Of a DNA stretch of 64,000 nucleotides, positions 54,301 to 60,550 are shown in pieces. Origin of the DNA: Marthasterias glacialis (lineage: Eukaryota; Echinodermata; Asteroidea; Forcipulatida; Asteriidae); assembly GCA_911728455.2 (NCBI GenBank), contig OU452223.1, forward strand, positions 13,123,923 to 13,187,922, in the 5' to 3' direction. Numbering within the stretch: the first letter of the stretch is position 1; each line of letters starts with the position of its first letter. The translations under genes and the position numbers were made by a program. The notes beneath the pieces were generated by a model. The model made no database searches, was not told where the DNA came from, and was given only the letters and a program-made list of their open reading frames with translations.

Positions 54301-55905
54301 GTGAAAAGAAGTTCCAAGACCAGCGTACAGCTGCAAAATAAGGTCCATCAAAAAAAAATGTAGCTACTAATGTTGGCCCTCTATTGATAAGCTGAATATA
54401 AATTGTCGCTAAGTAGCTGAACACCAGGGAATTACTTGGCTGGGGCTATTTTCAAAGCTGTGGCTTCGGCTTTGGCTTAGGCACCGTCTTCCTGTTTGAA
54501 GTTCTGTACCGTAAAGGTTTTCAAAATGACTGACGGAGCCCAAGCCGGAGCTGTGGTTTCCATAGAGTCTTTGAGCCAAGCATACTGTGCATTACACGTT
54601 ACCCTCGAGGGAAGCAAGACTTTGGAGGGGAATTTTGTTTACAAGAAAATAACTCATCTCCGCTTGAAATACTCTAATAAATGGCATGAATTGATTGATG
54701 TTTGTGGCCATTTTTCCTGACAGACCTCATGCACATGGTGTCCTTTGAGTAGGGGTTAAAAAAAAGTAGAAGTCAAAAGAGGGTTGCTCATTAGCCTTTT
54801 TAGTGATATGGTAGACACTATTGGAGTGCACTGTTTGGTTTGGGTGTATACAGACAAATTTACCCAAACCAAATAGTACCCTAGTAGTGTGTCCATCATA
54901 CCTCAGAATGGCTTATAGGCTCATCAATTTTGTAAATTTGTAATTCGGTTTTTGCTTTTTATCTTTGTATTTAGCGCTTTGAGGCCAATATGGCAATTTG
55001 GCGCTTTATAAATATCTTTTTATTATTATTATTATTATCTTGATGTGCCCCCCATACATGGACTTTCCATTGTTTCATCGTTTCACCTCTAGATTGTTGG
55101 CGTCACGTAATAACACATAGCTTGACCTATCTAATATCCGAGACAAGACTGCATGTAAACCTTAAATGATCATTTCCTTCCAACCCTCGCATCTTATCCT
55201 CCTTCTTTCTTATTGATTAGGATGAGGCCTTACGGCAAGCCATTGAGGCATCTTTAGAGGATGCTTTAGCCCAGGCTGAATCCACTACTGAGCAGCAAGA
55301 GACCCCCTTGTCATTGCTGGATCTACACCTCAAACCTCGCAGTAAGAGGCGTCACTCCGGAAACAGAGGTGTGTAGATCGTGATGTTTTTTTTTTTTTTT
55401 TATATATAAAAAAATACAGGCCTGGAATTGCACAGCGGCCACAGAGGCCATGACATCTGTTGCCCTGGTCTTGGCCTTGGTGCCTCTGCAAAAGTGTCTC
55501 ATAGATTTCCCAATGAAAATACCCTTTGTTAAATGAAAATGGCCTTGCCCTCTCAAAGATGAAATGTTGGACCTGAAAATAAAGGATTGGAATGACTTTT
55601 CTTTGTCACAAAAAAAAAAAACCAATGATGTACCATTTTTTTAAGAATGAGAAACTTTGCTCATTTCGGATTGGGTCTCGGCTCATCAAAACATCATTCA
55701 CCTATTTGTCAGACCCAGGTAGCATGACCGAAGGACTACTACGAGCTCTAGAGATGTCACAACTGCTTCTGATGCAGCAGACAGAGCAGCTCCAACCTCA
55801 TGATGCTAGCACTAGTAGCACTAGTACGACGACAACAACCAGCAGCAGCAGCACGAGCAACAGCAGCACGGCCTTGGCGTCTAGCAGCAGCGGTTCATCT
55901 GCAGG
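36158..55905 (+). CDS. ANKIB1: ANKIB1 ortholog: ankyrin-repeat RBR E3 ubiquitin ligase (18 coding exons, 3' end incomplete)
   Basis: This gene encodes a RING-between-RING ubiquitin ligase of the Ariadne-related ANKIB1 family. Such enzymes take ubiquitin from an E2 bound at RING1 onto a RING2 cysteine before passing it to a substrate. About 867 codons are assembled from 18 exons, and every junction keeps frame. Layout by residue: MGSTSSK start; ankyrin repeats about 45-95 and 145-206; UBA-like helices about 240-285; RING1 320-370 (C320, C323, C338, H340, C343, C346, C365, C370); IBR about 398-474; RING2 515-561 with GCNHM, catalytic C528; helical region 581-720; UIM about 750-770; Ser/Thr tail. 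Human ANKIB1 has the same order and is about 1,090 residues. The final donor at 55905 implies further exons. Introns 3, 9 and 12 hold unusual tandem arrays. Confidence 0.93.
37431..37836 (-). mobile_element. tRNA-derived SINE-like repeat in ANKIB1 intron 1
   Basis: On the minus strand, TGGCCGAGCAGATAAGA (A-box-like) and GGTTCAAGTCCCGG (B box) form a Leu/Ser-type tRNA head near 37740-37830. The body contains a CTTATTAAGGACACAAGCGT segment and a CATCCGAATG segment read on the plus strand, and ends in TATATAGCGCTTTTTCACAC. Degenerate copies are near 10140, 16110 and 23365. Confidence 0.65.
38265..38511 (+). CDS. ANKIB1: ANKIB1 coding exon 2
   Basis: The acceptor is CTATTTCAG. The split codon AG|G gives Arg63. 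[20 protein letters not shown] continues the ankyrin domain; a Tyr/Ser/Gln-rich insert ([15 protein letters not shown]) precedes [14 protein letters not shown]. The donor after GAG is GTAATC. Exons 1 and 2 together make 145 codons exactly. Confidence 0.9.
38581..38899. repeat. Dispersed 320-bp repeat, copy 2 (ANKIB1 intron 2)
   Basis: Partner of 20618-20941, described there. This copy has an extra AAACAAACAAACAAAAAC tract. It lies about 70 bp after the exon 2 donor. Confidence 0.7.
39137..39193 (+). CDS. ANKIB1: ANKIB1 coding exon 3 (57 nt, ankyrin repeat)
   Basis: Encodes [19 protein letters not shown], phase 0 at both ends, so skipping would keep frame but remove half an ankyrin repeat. 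The donor GAG|GTAAAT and the last 25 nt of the exon are tandemly duplicated downstream in the intron. Confidence 0.9.
39169..39411 (+). repeat. Tandem copies of the exon 3 end plus its splice donor (about 45-bp unit)
   Basis: Unit 1 is the real exon 3 end: TCTGGTTACCTGTCTATAGT then AGAG|GTAAAT. Further units carry donor-like sites at 39240 (GAG|GTGAAT), 39284 (GAG|GTAGAG), 39329 (CAGG|GTAAAA) and 39372 (GAG|GTAAAC), plus a sixth partial unit. Each is followed by TTTGTT-type DNA. Divergence grows away from the exon. Confidence 0.85.
39470..39600. repeat. GGCTTTGGCTGTGGCTTAGG inverted-end repeat, copy 1
   Basis: Left words GGCTTTGGCTGTGGCTTAGG face GCAGACAGAGCCTAAGCCAG on the right. The copy at 54450-54570 has the same arrangement (GGCTTCGGCTTTGGCTTAGG, and GACGGAGCCCAAGCCGGAG). 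A relative may lie near 24665-24780. Confidence 0.5.
39650..39775. repeat. Diverged tandem duplication of about 60 bp
   Basis: GTCTCATTGAGTTGATTCAA with ATTGAACTAAGAGCAACA and GTCTGTCC is repeated as GTCTCATTCAATTGATTCGA with ATTGAACTAAAAGCAACA and ATCTGTCC. Confidence 0.65.
40430..40686. mobile_element. AATAGAYY-end element with arms of about 48 bp (ANKIB1 intron 3)
   Basis: The left arm has AATAGATTGATCCATTAAGC, CCCGCCCCTAAC and TTGACCAATCACA. The right arm mirrors it: TGTGATTGGTCAA, GGGGGCGGGGC and TTAATGGATCTGTCTATT. The arm contains CCAAT and GC-box-like words, which may simply reflect element sequence. Confidence 0.75.
40788..40913 (+). CDS. ANKIB1: ANKIB1 coding exon 4
   Basis: 42 codons, phase 0 at both ends; acceptor TTTGCAG, donor [29 protein letters not shown] completes the ankyrin repeat. 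[20 protein letters not shown] matches the family's conserved end of the ankyrin domain. Confidence 0.92.
41498..41665. repeat. Long palindrome with CTCGCCTTTGGCTTGG centre (ANKIB1 intron 4)
   Basis: GGGAATAAAAGAATAGTG and AGCCATTTAAAACC, GCAGGGTCTTGGC and GTGTGATGAA are mirrored across the centre as TTTATCACAC, GGCCATGACCCTGC, GGTTTTAAACGGC and CACTCTTTTATTCCC. Arms are about 75 bp with mismatches. A related half is seen at 41215-41270. Confidence 0.7.
41780..41836 (+). CDS. ANKIB1: ANKIB1 coding exon 5 (acidic linker)
   Basis: 19 codons, [19 protein letters not shown], phase 0 at both ends; acceptor TTCTCTCAG, donor GAG|GTGAGT. It corresponds to the acidic linker between the ankyrin and UBA-like parts in the human protein. 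Confidence 0.85.
42262..42379 (+). CDS. ANKIB1: ANKIB1 coding exon 6 (UBA-like segment, part 1)
   Basis: 39 codons plus one base; acceptor TTGTTTCTAG, donor [30 protein letters not shown] is nearly identical to the vertebrate segment that forms the UBA-like domain of Ariadne-type ligases. Confidence 0.92.
43054..43217 (+). CDS. ANKIB1: ANKIB1 coding exon 7 (UBA-like segment, part 2, and linker)
   Basis: The acceptor TTGTTCGCAG restores frame (G|AA gives Glu). [20 protein letters not shown] completes the UBA-like part; a variable linker leads toward RING1. The donor is GTG|GTATGT. Exons 6 and 7 together give 94 codons. Confidence 0.9.
44080..44286. mobile_element. hAT-like MITE in ANKIB1 intron 7
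   Basis: Ends are TAGTGGCATAACCA and TGACTACGCCACTG, imperfect inverted repeats related to the 24906-25090 element. Flanks TCTGTATG (44072-44079) and TCTGTAGG (44287-44294) are an 8-bp target duplication with one change. The interior is rich in G- and C-runs. Confidence 0.75.
44287..44470. repeat. Degenerate AGGCCTTG...CAAGGCCTG repeat
   Basis: Starts GCAGGCCTTGAACTTTGC and ends AAGTCAAGGCCTGATC, with GGGGCAC, GGGCACC and GCAATTGCTGTGG words, as in the AGGCCTG family. It adjoins the hAT-like element. Confidence 0.45.
44682..44770 (+). CDS. ANKIB1: ANKIB1 coding exon 8 (RING1, first part)
   Basis: Encodes [14 protein letters not shown] then [15 protein letters not shown]. Zinc ligands C320, C323, C338, H340, C343 and C346 are all present. 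The acceptor is TTGTTTTCAG and the donor CG|GTAACG. The exon is too short for a simple ORF scan. Confidence 0.92.
45371..45510 (-). pseudogene. 3' end of a non-LTR retrotransposon (C-terminus of a reverse transcriptase ORF)
   Basis: The minus strand reads [20 protein letters not shown] and ends [18 protein letters not shown] plus HPTH and a stop. The A-P-x-x-W-N-x-L-P and L-K-x-x-F pattern is typical of the extreme C-terminus of CR1/Jockey-group elements. Downstream on that strand comes GCGCTTTGATCTATG then AGGAGCTTTATAAATACC and an ATT-repeat tail (45260-45310). It is 5'-truncated and inserted antisense in ANKIB1 intron 8. Confidence 0.7.
46086..46230 (+). CDS. ANKIB1: ANKIB1 coding exon 9 (end of RING1, start of IBR)
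   Basis: A long T-run and AAATAG form the acceptor. [17 protein letters not shown] supplies the last RING1 cysteines C365 and C370; [12 protein letters not shown] leads into the IBR domain. The donor is AAT|GTGAGT. If the intron is retained the frame stays open into the downstream 24-bp array. Confidence 0.92.
46296..47444 (+). repeat. 48-unit 24-bp minisatellite in ANKIB1 intron 9, each unit with GGTAAG
   Basis: Units of TTGGTAAGGGGTTACAAGCC plus ACTC repeat 48 times. The first GGTAAG is at 46302 and the last at 47430, exactly 47 x 24 bp apart, so there is no net indel. The first nine units are mostly CTACAAG types; later units form a 4-unit (96-bp) higher-order pattern of TTAAAAGCC, TTACAAGGC, TTACAAGCC and TTACAAGCC with CTCG. 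Both strands stay open because 24 is divisible by three, giving spurious minus-strand ORFs of about 400 codons. It begins about 65 bp after the exon 9 donor. Confidence 0.95.
48118..48291. repeat. AGGCCTG-family element in ANKIB1 intron 9
   Basis: CCTGATACTTCAGGAAGGC at the left and ATACAGGCCTG at the right. In between are GGCAACAGAGGCAATTGCC, GGTCATTGCCTTGGTGCCC and AATGCCTTGGTGCCCTTACC, shared with other family members. Confidence 0.6.
48739..48932 (+). CDS. ANKIB1: ANKIB1 coding exon 10 (IBR)
   Basis: Starts [20 protein letters not shown] and ends [12 protein letters not shown]409, C414, C454 and C461 are IBR cysteines. A Ser/Pro-rich insert (about residues 420-450) separates the two halves, as a variable insert does in the human protein. 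Acceptor TTTTACAG, donor TG|GTGAGT. Confidence 0.92.
49039..49239. mobile_element. GGGGCTGTGTCGTCATGATTA element, copy 2 (ANKIB1 intron 10)
   Basis: Ends GGGGCTGTGTCGTCAAGATTA and TAATCATGACGACACAGCCCC. See the 8825-9015 copy for shared interior. It lies about 110 bp after the exon 10 donor. Confidence 0.8.
49426..49514 (+). CDS. ANKIB1: ANKIB1 coding exon 11 (end of IBR)
   Basis: [20 protein letters not shown] then [11 protein letters not shown]464, H469, C472 and C474 finish the zinc-binding set. Acceptor GATCCCCAG, donor GAAT|GTAAGA. The split codon with exon 12 gives Leu, as in the human ELV sequence. Confidence 0.92.
50085..50216 (+). mobile_element. tRNA-derived SINE in ANKIB1 intron 11
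   Basis: CTCGGTTGTCTAGTTGGTAA (A-box region, D-arm GTCT/AGAC) is followed by a weak anticodon arm and a perfect T-arm GTGGG-TTCGAAT-CCCAC (B box GGTTCGAATCC), closing with CCGAG. A CGGTGTATGGGTAAAAAAAC tail follows, and the same tail phrase occurs at 49964-49992. The imperfect anticodon arm and the non-tRNA tail favour a SINE over a functional tRNA gene. Confidence 0.65.
50280..50410 (+). CDS. ANKIB1: ANKIB1 coding exon 12 (RING2 with catalytic cysteine)
   Basis: The acceptor TTTTCATGAAG|TG was chosen because it restores frame and matches human residue spacing (16 residues up to AANCLW). [19 protein letters not shown] and [14 protein letters not shown] follow. C515 and C518 open RING2, and C528 in GCNHM is the expected thioester-forming cysteine. 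Donor AAG|GTAAGA. Confidence 0.92.
50423..51200 (+). repeat. 36-bp minisatellite in ANKIB1 intron 12
   Basis: The unit CTGTCTGACCAGTCAATATC then ATCCTTATCACAACTA recurs every 36 bp for about 13 clean copies up to about 50890. More diverged copies with indels (CTGTCTAATCAGTCAATATC) continue to about 51200. It starts about 12 bp after the exon 12 donor and ends about 80 bp before the exon 13 acceptor. The minus-strand 149-codon ORF is read-through. Confidence 0.93.
51279..51413 (+). CDS. ANKIB1: ANKIB1 coding exon 13 (end of RING2)
   Basis: 45 codons, phase 0 at both ends. [20 protein letters not shown] and [12 protein letters not shown] supply C536, C541, C544, H551 and C561. Acceptor TATTTCAG, donor GAT|GTAAGT. 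Confidence 0.93.
51444..51586. mobile_element. TTTTAAAGCCCCAGC-end element, deleted copy (ANKIB1 intron 13)
   Basis: Left end TTTTAAAGCCCCAGCTCAAC and right end AAGCTGGGGCTTTAAAA. The left 110 bp match 34183-34300; the rest of the interior is missing. It lies 30 bp after the exon 13 donor, followed by a TTTA simple repeat. Confidence 0.75.
51969..52125 (+). CDS. ANKIB1: ANKIB1 coding exon 14 (Ariadne-like helical region)
   Basis: [20 protein letters not shown] and [15 protein letters not shown] correspond to the conserved helical region after RING2. It ends one base into a Gly codon; donor ACAG|GTAAAG. Confidence 0.92.
52584..52741. repeat. Long palindrome with GAGGCGAAGCCGAG centre (ANKIB1 intron 14)
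   Basis: Arms of about 70 bp: AATAATGAATGTTT, GCAATGGTAAGAATATTTTC and TTGAAAGATGGAATGTTCC are mirrored as GGAACATTCCATCTTTCAA, GAAAATATTCTTACTATTGC and AACATTCATTATT. The centre is at 52655-52668. The inner 26 bp of each arm appear nearly identical. Confidence 0.85.
52748..53145. repeat. Inverted and direct copies of an AATGACAAGGRTCTRCTTGG block
   Basis: ATCCAAGTAGATCTTTGTCA with TTTGATTGGAGGAT (52755-52788) is inverted as ATCCTCCAATCAAATGACAA with GGATCTGCTTGGGTGTTATA (52949-52988). It recurs in that second orientation at 53105-53143. The set directly follows the long palindrome and may be part of one foldback element about 560 bp long. Confidence 0.65.
53347..53483 (+). CDS. ANKIB1: ANKIB1 coding exon 15
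   Basis: [20 protein letters not shown] and [20 protein letters not shown] match the vertebrate counterpart (YPYGFFLE region). Acceptor CTACACAG, donor CAG|GTACTT. Exons 14 and 15 total 98 codons. Confidence 0.92.
53981..54208 (+). CDS. ANKIB1: ANKIB1 coding exon 16 (weak donor; alternative stop)
   Basis: 76 codons beginning [20 protein letters not shown], with [20 protein letters not shown] and a Pro/Arg-rich stretch, ending WDSDSDEE. The only junction that joins exon 17 in frame is GAG|GTTCGA, a weak donor. Without splicing, the frame reads VR and stops at 54215-54217, giving a protein of about 756 residues. Confidence 0.85.
54450..54570. repeat. GGCTTTGGCTTAGG inverted-end repeat, copy 2 (ANKIB1 intron 16)
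   Basis: GGCTTCGGCTTTGGCTTAGG faces GACGGAGCCCAAGCCGGAG, and GTTTTCAAAATGAC/AAGTTCTG words match the 39470-39600 copy. Confidence 0.5.
54955..55040 (+). mobile_element. Non-LTR retrotransposon 3' tail fragment (ANKIB1 intron 16)
   Basis: GCGCTTTGAGGCCAATATGG and GGCGCTTTATAAATATC followed by an ATT repeat resemble the 3' end of the 45 kb element. Only the tail is present. Confidence 0.5.
55221..55368 (+). CDS. ANKIB1: ANKIB1 coding exon 17 (ubiquitin-interacting motif)
   Basis: [20 protein letters not shown] directly after DSDSDEE of exon 16 gives a near-ideal UIM: acidic start, then A-I-x-x-S-L. Vertebrate ANKIB1 has a UIM-like helix at the corresponding place. The C-terminal half is basic ([12 protein letters not shown]). 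Acceptor TATTGATTAG, donor AGAG|GTGTGT. Confidence 0.82.
55417..55575. mobile_element. AGGCCTG-family element (ANKIB1 intron 17)
   Basis: Starts CAGGCCTGGAATTGCACAG and ends GATGAAATGTTGGACCTG. The interior GCCATGACATCTGTTGCCC, GGTCTTGGCCTTGG and AAAATGGCCTTGCCCTCTC matches 33659-33817. It lies about 50 bp after the exon 17 donor. Confidence 0.7.
55713..55905 (+). CDS. ANKIB1: ANKIB1 coding exon 18 (Ser/Thr-rich tail, last exon seen)
   Basis: The split codon G|AC gives Asp. [20 protein letters not shown] is a predicted helix; [19 protein letters not shown] is low-complexity, coded by AGC/ACG/ACA triplets. The exon ends GCAGG|GTGAGT, a strong donor. If unspliced, the frame stops at once (GGG TGA), so a C-terminus here cannot be excluded. 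Confidence 0.75.
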
Positions 55906-56017
55906 GTGAGTCATTTGAGAATAATATCCATGTTTTGGTTTTTTTTTTTACAACTGGAGAAAGAGTTGGAATTGGGTCGTTTTAAAACGAGTCAGTGCAG
56001 CATTCATAACGATATTA

Positions 56018-56414
56018 TTTAAAGGGTCTGTATACGTTTGGTAATGACTCTGAAAATTTTAGGCAATAATAACTCACTTGGTAAAAAGTACAGCAGCTTT
56101 GGATAGTATAATGCATTTTGAGAAACGTTTCACTTCGAAGTACTGCAGTTATGGAAAAATACATCACTTTTTATCCCCCAAAAATTTGAATCTGAGAAGC
56201 GTTATGGCCGTAACGCTTCTCAGAATGTGTATTCCAATGACGGATACTTCTTCTGCGTGAACACAACCGCTCCAGATTTTTGGTGATATCTCAAAAACGC
56301 TGCCACCTTTTCAACTGAAATTTACACAGGTTAGTTTTGTGGCATATATCTACAACTATATAGCATTAAGGCAAATGTACGGTTCCAAAAACCAAAGGTA
56401 TACTTTGCCTTTAA
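56018..56414. mobile_element. TTAAAGGGTCTGTATACGTT-end element (397 bp)
   Basis: The left end TTAAAGGGTCTGTATACGTT then TGGT is mirrored by ACCAAAGGTATACTTTGCCT then TTAA. GTTATGGCCGTAACGCTTCT at its centre is itself a small palindrome. No protein is seen. Confidence 0.65.
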
Positions 56415-57260
56415 TAACAAAAAAAATGAGTAGATAAATATTTCCATAATTTATCAAGGTTTGTTTCAATCTGATTTTTTGATGTTTTTAATGATGTCCC
56501 TTTACCTGCAATGCCAAATGTTATGAAAATTTGTGAATTCAATTCAAAGAGTTTTTTTCCAGATTATTTTCACTGATTTATTCACACAGCCTGAAAATTA
56601 TCTCTGCACATGGCAGTCTTTGTGATTCCACTTTCCCTTCCCCCCCACCCACATTCCTGTTCCTTCAACTTTGTGAAACATATGAAGAAAATTCTTGACT
56701 TCATCAGACCAGCCCTTCAATCTGATGAGGTTTTCTGTCCAACTGAGCAAACAACATTTCCTATCAAAAAACTTAATTACATTTTTTCTCTCAACAATTT
56801 CTCCCTGTCATAAATAAATCTTTTTAGAAAATAGTATTTGATGTTTTCTTTGCCTTTTAATCAAAAATGCAAGTCAAATTAAAATCCAGGAAGGGAGTTT
56901 ACTGTGAGTAATCTCGACTGATAATTTTCTTTTTTGTATGACAAAGCCGTCGTTGGATTTAAAGTTGATTATTATTATTGTGTTCAGTCGTTTTGTCATA
57001 TTCTGTTATTCTGCATTTTCTTGGCTTGGAATTAAGACATTCTATCCAATTTGCAGCCAAGTGCTGAACAATGGTCATTGTACAATGTTTTTTAAATTAT
57101 GACCAACAAAAATGGGATTAAGAATACATAACACAACAATACAAAAAAAACCAAAAGAACACAGCAGAGCATAAAAACATGAATGTACACGAGTGCTTTC
57201 CCTTCATTAATGGTAATGGTAATAGTCGAAACCATTTAATGACCAGCACTAGAACCATGT

Positions 57261-58060
57261 AATAGACCGATTGTGCGACCTACGTCACGTGACCCCTGTT
57301 GGGTATAAAATGTCAACACACACGTAATCCTCCATAGGAAAGGGTGGTACGGTACACGATGATTAATGCATTTAGTTTATTCAAACGAGGCTTTTCTTGC
57401 TCAAAATCTGTGAAACATATTCCAGAGTTTGTACCAAAGACCTTCAAGTGGCTGAATAAAGCCAGTAAGGACAGTTCCAGCAAGTCTTGTAAATTGTAAA
57501 AGTACCGTATAAATGTGCACGATGTGTACAGCGCACGACGGAACGTTAGGCCAGACGACCGCGATCACCACACACTTTTCAACACAAAAATTTCAAAGTT
57601 TTGAAGCTGAAATCCTCCAAAGAAATTGCTTTCCAAAACTGTGTGATTCCTTTGCCTTTTTGAAATTCTGCAAGGCTAGGTATTAATGCTCACTTTTCCA
57701 ATGTTATTTATCCTTTTTTACAGTGATTTAGGCCAACATTACAAACAAAATAACAGACGGGTGGCTACATAATAGTCGTCCGACGCCAGTAGTGCATGGC
57801 TTAAAAAAACTCATTTCAGAAGAATTCTGTTAAATTATGAAACAGAGATGTGATTTAAATTAATGCCACACCATACTACTTTAAATAAAGGGGCTGATTA
57901 ATTAATTCATCGCTTAACGAAAGTATAATCGACTGTTTTCGAACTCACTCTGTGTCACGGCCTATCTCTTTACACGTATTTTTTCACCAGCTGTATGACG
58001 TCATACCCGATAGGGGCTTCACGTGACCGCATGTAAACATTGTCGCGCAATTGGTCTATT
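57261..58060. mobile_element. AATAGACC-end element (800 bp)
   Basis: The left end AATAGACCGATTGTGCGACC and TACGTCACGTGACCCC are mirrored as GGGGCTTCACGTGACCGC and TTGTCGCGCAATTGGTCTAT with a final T. It is the largest member of the AATAGACC-ended group. No transposase-like ORF was recognised. Confidence 0.7.
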
Positions 58061-58171
58061 GTCCTTGTCAATTTGCACCATAGGGTTTCAATTTACGCAG
58101 CATGGTTCCAATTTACGCGATATGGTTTCAACTGTTTTGATGGCATACATCTTAATTCACTCAAACTCTTT

Positions 58172-58200
58172 ATAGAATAGAATAGAATAGAATAGAATGG
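58172..58200. repeat. (ATAGA)n microsatellite
   Basis: Five tandem AATAG units followed by GGAATTCTTTATTTTGTCCG, probably the tail junction of the repeat at 58201-58365. Confidence 0.8.
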
Positions 58201-58257
58201 AATTCTTTATTTTGTCCGCATTTAAAAAAAATACAGACAATTGTGTTCAATTGCAGT

Positions 58258-58365
58258 CTTGCAACTTTTCAGATGATCAGCTGATTTCCCCGATTTGGTT
58301 TCTCAGCTGTGCCGTTGAAAATTGAAAAACACAGTACAAATAGTTTTTCGACAGACTGCAGTTGC
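58258..58365. repeat. Dispersed repeat shared with 3825-3955
   Basis: CAACTTTTCAG, GATCAGCTGATTTCCC, GCTGTGCCGTTGAAAATTGA and GACAGACTGCAG match the first copy in order. Confidence 0.55.
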
Positions 58366-59799
58366 GTGCCTTCAATTGGCAATAAGAAACATTTAAAAAC
58401 TCACAAAAACAAATACTTTAAGATGTTAACCACAACAACAGCAATAAAAAGAATACATACAATGGAAATTACAATTACATCCAATAGCAACAGCTTACAA
58501 TTGACTAACCACTTCATCCAGTATGGCTGTTGTAGCCCTTTTCACACACCACAGAGCCAGTTCCCAGGAAACAAAACCCAGGGAGCTCCTGGGGAACTTT
58601 GACCCACACCGCCACCCCATGTTCGTTTCACAGTTGATGCAATTTTCCTGGTGAAAATGAGCGCTCATTATGCTAACCCCGAGGGTATCCTCACTTAGCC
58701 TCCCAAGCAGCGGTGGCCATTTCCAGGGAAATGGAGATTTCCCCGGGACTTTGCCAGGGTGAACGATTCAAGTGTGAAAAGGGTCAACCAAATTTTTCCC
58801 AGGAATTTCCCAGGACATACTTGTAGTGTGAAAGAATCTTATGTGTCTCATGTTACTCCAAAGCATGCACTCTTTGGTATATTACATCATGGTGTTGTGT
58901 TATTTGTTATGTTGTGGTGGTTCCCCTTTTTTTTCATTTACACCACACGCTACAGCTTCTGCTTCATTTGGAAAGCAAAACAATTCAGCCTACTCCTTTT
59001 AAAAATGTGGCAGCAACAAAAAGCTGTGCAGGAAGTGAAATATACTGATAACTTAATTCACTTCAATTTTTTAGTATTCTTTTTTTTTTTTTTTAATGAA
59101 GTAACATTGAAGATGCAAATACATTTAAAGAGAAATACCCTTGTCAGTAAAACAAAAAGCAAGGGAACGAGCGTTTTTTTAATGTAATACACGGGGCCAG
59201 AAGGCCACTCAAGTTGAGGGCTTGCAGAGAAAATATAGAACAGTTAAAGAGAAGGAAGATATCTGTTTACATTTCTCTTGAACTGGAATAGACTGTAAGA
59301 TGGTGGAAAACAAGACAGGTAGGGAGTTCCAAAGTGCAGTGCACAGTACACAGAAAAAAGCTAGAAGAGTATCTTCCAATACTGTCCATCAGAATACATG
59401 TACATGCAGTCAAGGTATTAGAAGATGCGGTAAATCAGGGTTGTTTTGTTCAGAGATTTTGGGTTGAACTAGCAGCACCAAGTAATCAAATAATATGCCA
59501 TAGATACAAATAGATTTATCTTCTCTGGATGATGTTTATAATTGGGTTAACCTAAATGTACAGCGCGGCTAAATTTACAGTGGGATGTTGGTTAACATAG
59601 TCAGCAACGTCAAGGTTGCTGACGACGGTTCGTAAAAATTTGGATTGCCACCGGATTGTCACATGGTCAGTCGATCCTCACAGATGAGGCCCCCTACTTT
59701 GCTATTCAAGCGTCGGACGGCAATTACTGAGGTGGATGATGTGTTGGGGAGTGAATTTAATCATTTCTAAGTTTCGTAACATCACATGTACCATGGGAA

Positions 59800-59892
59800 C
59801 CACCTGGGGGCCAATTGCGGAGAATCACGTGTTTTACAGGGCGCCTTAAGCGCAGAATTCTGCGCAAAAGCAGTGCGATGAAATTGGGCCCC
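59800..59892. repeat. AATCACGTGYTTTACAGGGC repeat pair (second copy 60265-60358)
   Basis: AGAATCACGTGTTTTACAGG, GCGCCTTAAGCGCAGAATTC and GCAGTGCGATGAAATTGGGC match AGAATCACGTGCTTTACAGG, GCGCCATAAGCGCAGAATTA and GCAGTGCCGTGGAAATTTAG. Each copy abuts another inverted-repeat element, so the two may be parts of a larger composite. Confidence 0.6.
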
Positions 59893-60046
59893 GGGCTTGA
59901 TTTCACATAGCACTAAGATTCATCTTTTAAGATGAGTTGTCAGTATCACCATTAGTGATTTTTTTATTCTGACATCACACTTTGCGTAGCAGTAAAGATT
60001 GATTTGCCTTCAAGATTAATCTTGAGCTCTTTGTGAAATCGAGCCC
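59893..60046. mobile_element. GGGCTCGATTTCACAAAG-end element, copy 2
   Basis: Left GGGCTTGATTTCACATAG, right CTCTTTGTGAAATCGAGCCC; interior as in 30190-30338. Confidence 0.7.
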
Positions 60047-60358
60047 AGGTCACTTGGAATCACTTGGACATCTCATATCACAGCCAGTTCAGAGACCTGT
60101 CGTTTCTGTCAAATCTTCCCCATAATGCCTAGACTTGGCTTTTGTTGATCTTTTGACACACTTTGTTTTAGGAAAAAGTGTCCACACTTCTCTTGAAATA
60201 ATTTGGGGAAAATACCTGATCAGAAATCATACTTGGTGGAGGAAAGTCAAGGTATAGAGTGTACTGACCTGGGCTCAGTGAAGTAGAATCACGTGCTTTA
60301 CAGGGCGCCATAAGCGCAGAATTATCTGCGGTAAGCAGTGCCGTGGAAATTTAGCCCT

Positions 60359-60550
60359 GGGCCCAGTTTCATAGAGCTGCTGAAGCACAAAAAGTAGCTA
60401 AGCACAACAAAATCGTGCTGACCAGAATAAGGTTACCAGCCAAAGTACCATGTCACATGTACAATCTGTGACTGGTATCCTGCTTATTTTCGCTTAGCAG
60501 AAAATGTTTAAGGACTATTTTCTGCTTAAGCAGCTCTATGAAATTGGGTT
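60359..60550. mobile_element. GGGCCCARTTTCAT-end element, copy 2
   Basis: Left GGGCCCAGTTTCATAGAGCT and right AAGCAGCTCTATGAAATTGG are inverted. Partner of 35605-35796. Confidence 0.7.

Noticed and set aside
58759..59187. 142-codon plus-strand ORF as the ANKIB1 last exon or a separate gene
   Set aside because: It shows no similarity to the ANKIB1 C-terminus, includes a long phenylalanine run from a T-tract, and has no suitable acceptor in the right phase.
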